Program-made: the position numbers and the translations under genes
In this document: one piece after another, positions 53,207-63,000 of the stretch
How the letters are laid out: each line of letters starts with the position of its first letter
Numbering within the stretch: position 1 is the first letter of the stretch
Notes under the pieces: model-generated
What the model was told of the DNA's origin: nothing
Database searches by the model: none
What the model saw: only the letters and a program-made list of their open reading frames with translations
Source: Streptomyces sp. NRRL WC-3618
Lineage (GTDB): Bacteria; Actinomycetota; Actinomycetes; Streptomycetales; Streptomycetaceae
Length of the DNA: 64,000 bases
Direction: 5' to 3'
NCBI RefSeq assembly: GCF_001280005.1
Contig: NZ_LGDW01000452.1
Span: 1 to 64,000, forward strand

Positions 53207-53482
53207 ATGACGAACATCGAATCGACCATCAAGCGCATCCTGGTCGACGATCTCTTCATCACTGTTCCGCCGTCCGAGATCGGTCTGGACGATAATTTCC
53301 GAGATGTCCTCGGACTCGACTCGCTCGGATTCACCGAACTCCGCACCCAGTGTGAATACGCCTTCGATATCACCATCTCGGACGAGGACTTCGTCCCGGA
53401 CCACTTCTCCTCGGTCCGGACTCTGACCCAGTTGGTGTCGCGCAGACAAGCGGCCCTTCCGGACGAGGCAAGTGTCCAGTGA
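53207..53482 (+). CDS. cfa1: Acyl carrier protein, Cfa1-like
   Basis: 91 residues with the phosphopantetheine site in VLGLDSLGFTELRTQCEYAF (Ser39). A stand-alone type II ACP. In coronafacic acid biosynthesis Cfa1 carries the chain that becomes the cyclopentenone starter unit. ATG at 53207 with AGGAGA nine bases upstream; first gene of the operon. Codons end in A/T more often than in the neighbours, consistent with acquisition by transfer. Its stop overlaps the next start. Confidence 0.87.
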   Translation: MTNIESTIKRILVDDLFITVPPSEIGLDDNFRDVLGLDSLGFTELRTQCEYAFDITISDEDFVPDHFSSVRTLTQLVSRRQAALPDEASVQ

Positions 53483-53976
53483 CCGGGACAACGAACACCG
53501 AGGTCGCGCGTGAACCGCGGACCATGGGGTTCACGGAACTCAAGAGCTGGTTGCGCCATCGCCATCCGATGATTTATCTCGACCGAATTCTGGACTATGA
53601 GCCCGAGAAATACGTAAAGAGCCTCATGGCTGTTTCCGGGCAGATCGACGCGATCGCCGGCCACTTTCCCGAGCGTGCCATCTTTCCCGCCAGCCACATG
53701 ATGCAGGCGATCGCCCAGTCGGCGATCATCCTCGTCCAGGTGTCGACCTCGCCGCTCACCGACGAGGAGATCACCCTGATCGGATCGGTCAAAGCCAGGT
53801 TCACCCGAGTCGTCGTCCCCGGCGACCAGATCGTCTTCCACACCACCTGCGACAAGCTTCGTGGCGACGTCATGACGTTCACGTGCCGGGCGGAGGTCTC
53901 CGGCAAGCCCGTCGCCATGACCAGGGGCACGCTGGTCCGCACCAAGGTGGCGGATCTGGGCGAGCAGTTGTGGTGA
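53479..53976 (+). CDS. cfa2: FabZ-like dehydratase, Cfa2-like, with Glu to Gln change at the active site
   Basis: 165 residues, hot-dog fold. The FabZ signature HRHPMIYLDRILDY keeps the catalytic histidine (His27). The motif that in FabZ reads PGVLxxEAxAQ is here PASHMMQAIAQ, so the catalytic Glu becomes Gln76 and Gly becomes Ala. In the coronafacic acid pathway Cfa2 is thought to dehydrate the intermediate on Cfa1 before or during ring closure; the change suggests altered chemistry. GTG start overlaps the ACP stop by four bases. Confidence 0.85.
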   Translation: MTGTTNTEVAREPRTMGFTELKSWLRHRHPMIYLDRILDYEPEKYVKSLMAVSGQIDAIAGHFPERAIFPASHMMQAIAQSAIILVQVSTSPLTDEEITLIGSVKARFTRVVVPGDQIVFHTTCDKLRGDVMTFTCRAEVSGKPVAMTRGTLVRTKVADLGEQLW

Positions 53977-55115
53977 GCGCGGGGTCCCAGGTGTGGGTGA
54001 CGGGAAGGGCGTGGTCGACCGCTCTGGGCTCCGACGTGGACACCGTGTGGGAGTCGCTGCTGGCCGGCGCCTCCGGCATCACCGAAGTACCGTCCCCGTT
54101 GCCGCTGCGCGGCATGCTCGCCGCGACCGTGCCCGACCTCGACAGGGACCTGCCCGCGTGGGACCGCCAGCAGCGGATCACCCGCGCCACACTGTCAACG
54201 GCCCTGCGGGACGCGGGGATCGATCCCGGCGACCCGCGTGTCCTGCCCGTCCTCGGCACCAGCTACGGCCCGCACCTGGAGATGCCGGACACCCGCTCCC
54301 TTTCCCACTGGTCCACCACGGCGGCACGGGGTGCCGGATGCGGGGTGGAACCGGTCACCGTCACCACCGCCTGCTCCGCGGGTTCCGACGCCGTCCTGGC
54401 CGGACTCGCTCTCCTTGAGGAAGGCGTCGCGGACGTCTGCGTGTGCGGCGGGGCGGACGTGCTCACCCTGGGCAAACGCCTCGGCCACTCACACCTCGGC
54501 ACGATGTCCCCCGACGGCCTCCGTGCCTTCGACACCGTCCGCAACGGCACCGTCCTGGGCGAGGGAGCGGCGTTCCTCGTGCTGGAGCGGGCCGAACGCG
54601 CCCGCGCCCGTGGCGCCCGTCCGTACGGCGTCGTCGCCGGCGCCGGATCGTCGAACGACGCCGCCAATGCCGTGGCCCCCGATCCGTCCGGCGCGAACGT
54701 CGTCCTGGCCGTCGAACGCGCGCTGCGCGACGCGGACATCACGCCTCAGGACGTCACCGTCGTCAACGCGCACGGCTCCGGGACACCGGTGAACGACGAC
54801 GTGGAGGCCCGGGCCTACGCGCGGCTCTTCGCCGGCGTACCCCGCCCGCCGGTCGCGTTCGCGACGAAGGGGGCGTTCGGACACACGCTCGGCGCGACCG
54901 GCGCCATCGAGGCGGTGGCCCTGCTCCAGGCCCTCGCGACGGGGACGGTGCCCCCCGTCCCCTTCCTACGGAACCCGCTGCCAAGGCTCGGCCTGCCGAT
55001 CCCGATGGAGCGACCCATGGAGGCCGAACCGGGCTGGGGCATCAGCGTGACGCTCGGATTCGGCGGCTTCAACACCTGCCTCGTCCTCCAGGGACCCGAA
55101 AGCGCGGCGACATGA
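53973..55115 (+). CDS. cfa3: Beta-ketoacyl synthase, Cfa3-like
   Basis: 380 residues, thiolase fold, type II ketosynthase. Full catalytic triad: Cys134 in VTTACSAGSDAV, His267 in VNAHGSGTP, His304 in KGAFGHTLGATGAIEA. It would extend the acyl chain on the Cfa1 ACP by decarboxylative condensation. GTG at 53973 overlaps the dehydratase stop. It has a truncated ketosynthase-like partner encoded immediately after. Confidence 0.9.
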   Translation: MSAGSQVWVTGRAWSTALGSDVDTVWESLLAGASGITEVPSPLPLRGMLAATVPDLDRDLPAWDRQQRITRATLSTALRDAGIDPGDPRVLPVLGTSYGPHLEMPDTRSLSHWSTTAARGAGCGVEPVTVTTACSAGSDAVLAGLALLEEGVADVCVCGGADVLTLGKRLGHSHLGTMSPDGLRAFDTVRNGTVLGEGAAFLVLERAERARARGARPYGVVAGAGSSNDAANAVAPDPSGANVVLAVERALRDADITPQDVTVVNAHGSGTPVNDDVEARAYARLFAGVPRPPVAFATKGAFGHTLGATGAIEAVALLQALATGTVPPVPFLRNPLPRLGLPIPMERPMEAEPGWGISVTLGFGGFNTCLVLQGPESAAT

Positions 55116-55639
55116 CTGACGCGGCCCCCTTGACCACGTACGGCATGACTGTGCTCGGCGAAGGTGTCGCCGAGGTGACCGACCTGTCCGGCGTACGGCC
55201 GAGACAGAGAGCCTCCCTTTACGCGGACCCGCTCTCCTGGCTCGTGTTCGAGGCCGTGCAACACGCGATCGACGCACACCGGGAGGACATCGACTCGGCG
55301 CGGGAGGGCGTGGGGCACATCGTCGTCAGCGACGACTGCACCACGTACACCATGCGCGCGATCGCCGCGACGATCGCGGCGGGACGCATCTCGCCGCTGC
55401 GGTTCTCCGGGGCGAACCCGGGTTCGGTGTGCAGCCTCCCCTCACAGCTCCTGGGCTTCAGCGGGCCCAGCATGACCCTGTCGATGCCGCCGGACAAAGG
55501 CCTGCCCCCGGCGGCCGCCATCGCCCGCGCATGGCTGCGCCAGGGCTCGGCGACCCATGTGCTCGTCACCTCCCACCGCGCCGGCCCCTCGGGCCATCGC
55601 GTCACCAGCACGCTGCTGACGGGGACACAGAAAGGCTGA
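55112..55639 (+). CDS. cfa4: Truncated ketosynthase-like protein without active-site Cys, Cfa4-like
   Basis: 175 residues corresponding to the N-terminal half of a ketosynthase (LSWLVFEAVQHAIDAHRE, then VCSLPSQLLGFSGPSMTLSM). Where a ketosynthase has TACSAG this has MPPDKG, so it cannot be catalytic. It looks like a half-size chain-length-factor, possibly a heterodimer partner of the preceding KS or a scaffold for cyclisation. Cfa4 in Pseudomonas has no assigned function. ATG overlaps the KS stop (ATGA). Confidence 0.78.
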   Translation: MTDAAPLTTYGMTVLGEGVAEVTDLSGVRPRQRASLYADPLSWLVFEAVQHAIDAHREDIDSAREGVGHIVVSDDCTTYTMRAIAATIAAGRISPLRFSGANPGSVCSLPSQLLGFSGPSMTLSMPPDKGLPPAAAIARAWLRQGSATHVLVTSHRAGPSGHRVTSTLLTGTQKG

Positions 55640-55640
55640 A

Positions 55641-57050
55641 GTGGACACTGCCCGCACCCTTGAGTCCGGCGTCGTGCGGGACTTTCTCCGTGATCTCGTC
55701 CAGGTGGACCGCCCGGGAACCCGGCCCCCGCCGTTCGACACCGTGCTGGAGGAGATCCACCAACTCGGTGTCGAACCCGGAACGCCCGTCATGGTGGCGA
55801 TGCCGAACGGGGCTCCGTTCGTCACCGTGGTGTGCGCGCTGCTGGTCCAGGGCGCGGTCCCGGTGCTCCTGCCGCCGTCGGCGCCGCCGTCCCGTATCGA
55901 GCGGATGGCGCGGGCCCTCGGCGCGGACGCCCTGATCGCTCCGAGGGTCCCGCCCGGAGCGCACGCCGGCGTACCACCGCGCACTCTCGGCGGGTTCGCC
56001 CGGTTCGCCCGCCTGAGCGACGTGGACACCCTCCGGTACCGGCCCGGGGAGATCATCCTCCTCACCTCGGGCACCTCCGGTGTGTTCAGCGGCTGTCTGC
56101 ACCGCGTCGACTCGCTCCTGCGCAACGCCGGCCGCCACGCCCGGGCGATCGGCCAGAGCGCTGCCGACAGTGTCCTGATCAGCCTGCCCATGCACTACTC
56201 CTACGCCTTCGTCGCCCAGTTGCTCGCCACTTTCGCGACCGGGGGCAGAGCGGTCATCGCGGGACCGCCGTTCACGCCCGCCCACTACCACCGGACCATT
56301 CAGGAACATGGGGTCACCGTGTCCTCCCTGACACCCACGATGGTCGAGTCATGGCTCGGCGCGGGAGAGCGACTCCCGGCACCACTGCGCCGTTTGACGG
56401 TAGGGGGCGACGCGTTCGCCGCCTCTTCCGTGGCGGACGTCCTGAAGCACAACGCGGGCCTGGAGCTGTACCTCACCTACGGGCTCACCGAAGCCGGTCC
56501 CCGCGTCTCCACCCTCGCCGCCCACCTGGAACCGCCCTGCCGCCATGGCTCGGTGGGACTCCCGCTCCCCGGGGTCCAGGTCCGGCTGCGCGCGGCCGAC
56601 GCCGATGACAGGGCCAGCGAGCTGATCGTCGAGACGGACACGGGCATGCTCCGCAGGGTCGGCCGCCGCGACGAGCCCGAGCCCCCCGCCAGCGGCGCCA
56701 CGACCTCGATCAGCACGGGGGACCTCTTCGAGAGGGACGACGACGGCTATCTCTACTTCCGCGGCCGCCGCCCCAGCTATGTGATCAGCCGCGGCGAGAA
56801 GGTCTCCCTGAAATCCGTCTGCGCACTCGCGGAGACGATCCCCGGCGTCCAGGGCGCGGAGGCCTGGACCCATGAGAACACCGCCGGCGACGTCGTGTTC
56901 ACCCTCGACGTCTACTGCGCGGACCCCTCGATCGACGAACAGGAAATCCGACGACGGCTGGCGACGGTCCTGCTGCGCAGCGAGCAGCCGGCCCGCCTGT
57001 TGATCCACCCGGCAACGGACCTGGGCTGGCGCAAGTCCGCCGGAAAGTAG
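55641..57050 (+). CDS. cfa5: AMP-dependent acyl ligase, Cfa5-like
   Basis: 469 residues of the ANL superfamily. A3-like phosphate loop EIILLTSGTSGVFSGCLH, A5 YLTYGLTEAGP, hinge region GDLFERDDDGYLYFRGRRPS, and a terminal lysine in LGWRKSAGK for adenylation. In coronafacic acid biosynthesis Cfa5 is proposed to activate or transfer the cyclopentenone carboxylic acid to the polyketide synthase. GTG at 55641, one base after the preceding stop, with AAAGG upstream. Confidence 0.87.
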   Translation: MDTARTLESGVVRDFLRDLVQVDRPGTRPPPFDTVLEEIHQLGVEPGTPVMVAMPNGAPFVTVVCALLVQGAVPVLLPPSAPPSRIERMARALGADALIAPRVPPGAHAGVPPRTLGGFARFARLSDVDTLRYRPGEIILLTSGTSGVFSGCLHRVDSLLRNAGRHARAIGQSAADSVLISLPMHYSYAFVAQLLATFATGGRAVIAGPPFTPAHYHRTIQEHGVTVSSLTPTMVESWLGAGERLPAPLRRLTVGGDAFAASSVADVLKHNAGLELYLTYGLTEAGPRVSTLAAHLEPPCRHGSVGLPLPGVQVRLRAADADDRASELIVETDTGMLRRVGRRDEPEPPASGATTSISTGDLFERDDDGYLYFRGRRPSYVISRGEKVSLKSVCALAETIPGVQGAEAWTHENTAGDVVFTLDVYCADPSIDEQEIRRRLATVLLRSEQPARLLIHPATDLGWRKSAGK

Positions 57051-57062
57051 CGGAGGTCGACC

Positions 57063-60000
57063 ATGGAACATCTCACCCCACCCCTGCTGGTCTCGGGCGA
57101 CTCCCCGGACGCGCTCGCGGCGGCGGCCGACCGGCTGCGTGAGGAGGTCGCGTCGGCCTCGGAGGAGGCGCTGCGGGACCTCCGTCACCGCGGCCTGACC
57201 TCGGTCCACGCCCACCGACGCGGCGCGGTACTCGCCACGGACCGGGACGGACTGCTGCGCGGCCTCACCGCCCTGGCCCAGGGCCGGACCGGGCGCGACA
57301 TCCTCACCGGCACCGCCGACGTGGCCCGCGAACCCGTCCTGGTCTTCCCCGGCCAGGGCGCCAGCTGGCCGGGCATGGCGGCGGAACTGCGCGCGTCCTC
57401 GCCCGGATTCCAGGAACGGATCGAGTTCTACGGCCGGACACTGAGCGCCCACCTGGACGGCTGGGACCCGGCCGACGCGCTCGCCGAGGAGGCGGAGTTC
57501 ACCCGGCTCGGCACCGTCCAGCCCGTCCAGTTCGCCCTGTCCTCCGCCCTCGCGGACACCTGGCGCGCCCACGGACTCCAGGAGACGGCGGTCGTGGGAC
57601 ACTCCGTCGGCGAGATCGCCGCCGCCCACGCCTCAGGCGCGGTGGCCATCGAGGACGCCGCCCGGCTCCTCGCCCAGTACGGCAGCGCGCTCACCCGCAT
57701 CGAGGGGCGGGGCGCGATGGCATCCGTCGCCGCCTCCGTCGACCGCGTCGAACCGCTGCTCCGCAAGTGGGGCGGACGCCTCGACATCGCCGCCGTCAAC
57801 AGCACTCGCAACGTGACGGTCAGCGGTGACCGGGACGCCGTGGACGAACTCCTGGCCGAGCTGACCGGCGAAGGGGTCTGGGCCTGGAAGGTGCCCGGGA
57901 TCGAGGTCGCCGGACACTCCCGCCAGACGGAGATCCTGCGGGAGCTGATGCTCGAACAGGCGTCGTTCGGGACCCCCGGCCCGCTCCGCGCCGCCTTCTA
58001 CTCCACCGCCACGGGCTCGCGGCTCGGTGCCGCCGACCTCACCGCCGCGCACTGGTACCGCTCGCTGCGCGGCACGGTCCTCTTCGAGCAGGCCGTGCGC
58101 GCGCTCGTCGCCGCGGGCCACCGGCTCTTCATCGAGGTCAGCGCCCACCCCACACTCACCACCGTCATCGGCGAGACGCTGCGCTCGGAGGGTGTGACCG
58201 GCGTGGTGATCCCCACGCTGGACCGCAGGAAGAGCGACCGCGAGAGCCTCCTGCGCGCCCTCACCCACGCGTACGTCAACGGAGTGCCGGTCAACTGGGA
58301 GACAGCGTACGCAGAACTCCTGACCCCGGCCCTGGGCTCGGCCTCGGCCCTGGGCTCGGCGTCGGCCCTTGGCTCGGCGTCGGCCCTGGGCTCGGCGTCG
58401 GCCCTGGGCTCGGCCTCGGCCCTGGGCTCGGCCCCGGCCTCAGCCTTGGCTCCGGCCTCAACTCCGGCCTCAACCCCGGCCCCGGTCATCCGTCCGGAGG
58501 AGCCCGCCGTGCCGCCGTGGACCGAGGAGTTCCCCGACATCGCGGAGCTGCGCGACGCCTCCCCGGCCGAACAACGCGCGATCCTGGTCGATCTGATCGC
58601 CCGGGAAACCGGCAGGGCGCGAGACCTCACCGACTCCGCAGGCGCCTCGGGCTCCTCGGACTCTGCCGGTTCCTCTGCCTCCGCCGACGCCTCGAACTCC
58701 TCGGCCTCCGCCGACTCCTCGGGCTCCTTCGCCACCCACACCTTCCTGGAGAGCGGGCTCACCTCGCTCACCGTGGTCGAGATGGTGCTCGCCCTCTCGG
58801 CGGCCACCGGCCTCGATCTCCCGGCCACCCTCGTCTACGACCACTCCACGCCCCTGGCCCTCGCCGACCACCTGCGCCGCGAACTCGGCCTCGCCTCGCC
58901 GGACGACGCTCCGGCGCGCCCCGTGCGCCGCGCCGCGACGGACGAGCCGATCGCGATCGTCGGGATCGGCTGCCGCTTCCCCGGCGGGGTGACCAGCGCG
59001 GAGTCCCTGTGGGACCTGGTGCTGGGCGGCCGCGACGGGATCGGCGAGCACCCCGGCGACCGCGGCTGGGACACGGACCGCCTGTACGACCCGACCCCGG
59101 GTGAACTGGGGAAGATCTCCTCGCGGTACGGCGGGTTCCTGTACGACGCCGCCGACTTCGACGCGGGATTCTTCGGACTCTCGCCGCGCGAGGCGACCGC
59201 GATGGAGCCGCAGCAGCGGCTGCTCCTGGAGGTGTCCTGGGAGGCGGTCGAACATGCCGGCATCGTCCCCGAGAGCCTGCGCGGCACCCGCACCGGGGTG
59301 TTCGCCGGGGTGATCTCCCAGGAGTACGGCCCCCGTCTCCACCAGGCCGACGACGAGGTGGCGGGCTATGCGTTCCTGGGAACCGCGCTGTGTGTGGCCT
59401 CGGGGCGGATCTCCTACCTCCTGGGGCTGGAGGGACCGGCGATCACCCTGGACACGGCCTGTTCCTCCTCCCTGGTGGCGATCCATCAGGCCTGCCAGGC
59501 GCTCCGCGCCCACGACTGCGACCTGGCGCTCGCGGGCGGGGCGAGCGTGATGTCCGGTCCCGGTGTGCTCGTCGACTTCTCCCGGCAGCGCGTCCTCGCC
59601 CCGGACGGCCGGTGCAAGGCGTTCTCGGCGTCCGCCGACGGCATCGGCCTCGCCGAGGGCGTCGGCATGGTGCTGCTGGAACGGCTGTCGGACGCCCGCG
59701 CGAACGGCCACCCGGTTCTCGCGGTGATCCGGGGCAGCGCGGTCAACCAGGACGGCGCCTCCAACGGTCTGACCGCGCCCAGCGGTTCCGCACAACAACA
59801 GGTCGTCCGCGCTGCCCTCGTCAACGCCGGGCTGGACCCCCACGACATCGACGCGATCGAGGCACACGGCACGGGAACACCGCTCGGCGACCCGATCGAG
59901 GCGCACGCGCTGCTGGCCACCTACGGTCAGCGAGCCGTCGAACAGCCGGTGTGGCTGGGATCGGTCAAGTCCAACCTCGGTCACACACAGGCCGCCGCCG

Positions 60001-63000
60001 GGGTCGCGGGACTGATCAAGATGGTCATGGCCCTCCAGCACGGACTGCTGCCCAAAAGCCTGCACATCGACGCCCCCTCCCCGCACGTGAACTGGTCAGC
60101 CGGCGCAATGCGGCTGCTCACCGAGGAACAGCGGTGGCCGGACATCGACGGCCGCCCCCGGCGCGCCGCGGTGTCCTCCTTCGGCGTTTCCGGCACCAAC
60201 AGTCACCTGATCCTGGAGCAGTCGCCTCTGCCCGCGGTCCCCGCGCCCGCCGTCGGCGGCCGGACGCCGGCGGAGGTCCTGTGGCCCGTCTCGGCCAAGA
60301 GCCGGACCGCGCTGCGGGCCCAGGCCGCCCGGTTGCGCGAGTACGCCGCCGGCCACCCCGACCTCGACCCCGCGGACGTGGCGCACACGCTGGGCACCGC
60401 ACGGAGCGCGTTCGCGCACCGCGCCGTGGTGCGGGGCCGTACCCGTGACGAACTCCTCGACGGCCTGCGGGCGTTGCAACGGCAGGAGGACCACCCCGGC
60501 CTCACCCAGGCGGCCGTGCCCGTGTCGGGGCCGGGGAAGCTGGTGTTGGTCTTCCCCGGGCAGGGCTCGCAGTGGCCCGGCATGGGCATGGAGCTGTACG
60601 ACGCCCACCCGGCCTATCGGCAGGCGCTCGACGCGGCCGACGAGGCCCTGCGGCCGCACACCGGCTGGTCGGTGGTGGACGTCCTGCGCGGCGCTCCGGG
60701 CGCGCCCGCGTTGGACGAGGTCGACATCATCCACCCCGCGCTGTTCGCGGTGATGACCTCGCTCGCCCGCCTGTGGCAGTTCCACGGCCTCGTCCCCGAC
60801 GCCGTGGTGGGGCACTCCCAGGGCGAGATAGCCGCCGCCCACATCGCAGGCGCCCTCACCCTGGCCGACGCGGCGAAACTGGTCGCCCTGCGCGCCCAGT
60901 CGCTGGCCGTCCTGTCCGGCACCGGCGCCATGGCCACCCTCGGCCTGCCCGCCGACCGGGCCCAGGCGCTCGTCGACGCGTACGCCGGTGACATCGGCGT
61001 AGCCGCAGTCAACAGCCCCGCCTCCACGGTCGTCGCCGGCGTCGGCACAGCCGTGGAGGAACTGCTGCGGCGGTGCGAGGCGGAGGGCATACGGGCGCGG
61101 CGTATCGACGTGGCGGTCGCCGGTCACTCCCCGCACATCGACCCCCTGCACGACGACATCCTGGAACGGTTCGCGGACATCACCCCGCACCCCACCGGCA
61201 TCGCCTTCCACAGCACGGTGGAGGGCCGTCTCCAGGACGGCCCGCTCGACGGGACGACCCTGACCGCCGCCTACTGGTGGGACAACCTCCGCAACACGGT
61301 CCGCCTCACCGACACCGTCCAATCCCTGGCCGCCCAGGGGTATCGGACCTTCCTGGAGTGCAGCCCGCACCCGGTGCTCGTGCCGGCCCTCGAGGAGACC
61401 GCCATCGCCGCCGGGCTCGTCGTCGGCACCCTGCACCGCACCCAGTCGCAGACCGGCTCCCTCGCGTCCGCCGCGGCACGCCTGCACACCCACGGGCACG
61501 ACCTCGACTGGAGCGCCCTGTACGCCGGGGCCCGCCGCGTCGACCTTCCCACGTACGCCTTCGAACACCGCCGCCACTGGCTCGTCCAGGCCCCCTCGGC
61601 CGAGGTGGTGACCGCGGGGCAGCGCACGACGGGGCACCCGCTGCTGGGCGCGATGGTCGACCTGCCCGACGACGAGGGCCTGCTCCTGACCGGCCGCGTC
61701 GGCCTGGACAGCCACCCCTGGCTCGCCGACCACGCCGCCACCGGAGTCGCGCTGGTCCCCGGCACCGCCTACCTGGACATGGTCCTGCACGCGGCAGACC
61801 TGGCCGGGTGCCCGCACATCGCCGAGCTGACCCTGCACGCCCCCATGGTGCTGCCCGACCAGGAGACCCTCGACCTGCATCTGAGGGTCGGCCCGCCCGA
61901 CGACCACGGGCACCGGCCGGTCACCCTGCACGCCCGTGTCCACACCGCCGACGCCGACCCGCCCGCCTGGACCCTGCACGCCACCGCGCGGCTGACCGCA
62001 GAACCGGCGGCGGACCCGGCACCGGCCGCACCGGCCGTGTGGCCGCCCGCCGACGCCCGGCCGGTCGACCTGGCCGGCCTGCGCACCGGCCTCGCCGAGG
62101 CGGGCTACGACTACGGCCCGGCCTTCACCGGCCTGCGCTCCGTGTGGCAGCAGGGTGAGCACTTCTACGCCGAGGCCGAACTGCCCGACGGCCTGGCACC
62201 CACCGGCCACGTCATCCATCCCGCGCTGCTCGACACCGCGCTGCACCCCATCGCCCTGCCCGACACCGCGGGGGAGCGCACCGACGGACGCGACGGGCCC
62301 CGGCTGCCCTTCACCTTCAGCGGCATCACCCGCACCGGAACCCCGGCCCGGCACCTGCGCGTCCACCTACAGGTCACCAAGCCGGACACCGTGCGTGTGC
62401 TGGCCACCGACGGCACGGGCGCCCCGGTCCTGACCATCGACGCGCTCACCCTGCGTGCGACCACCGGCGACCATCTGCGCCGCCAGACCACCACCGGCCC
62501 CGAGCACGACCTGCTGCACCTGACGTGGAGCGCTGTGCCCGGCGCCCGCACCGACGCCCCCGACAGCACCGGATGGGCCCTGCTCGACACGGATCCCCGG
62601 CTCACCGAGGCCCTGGACACCGTCCCTCGCCATGCCGGTCTCGCCGCCCTGACCGCGGCCGTCGACCGGGGAGCGGCTCCGCCCGAGCTGGTCGTCTGGT
62701 CCCTGCCGGCACAGGACCAGGCCGATACCGAGGGCGCCCGGACCCTGTGCGAACACGTGCTGCGCTTTCTTCAGGAATGGCTCGCCGACGACCGGCTGAC
62801 GCGTACCGTCCTCGCGGTCGTCACCCGCCACGCCGTCGTCACCGGTCCCCACGACCCGCCCGGACTGGCCGACGGCACGGCGTGGGGTCTGCTGCACACC
62901 GCCCAGAACGAGAACCCCGGCCGGATCGTCCTGGTCGATACCGACCGCCACCCCGACAGCGCGGCCGCGCTGACCGCCGTACTGGCCGCCGGGCACCCCC

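Noticed and set aside
58470..62366. Long minus-strand open frames of 538 and 756 residues
   Set aside because: They are antisense to the PKS gene, whose KS, AT and DH motifs are clear on the plus strand. The minus products have no recognisable domain.
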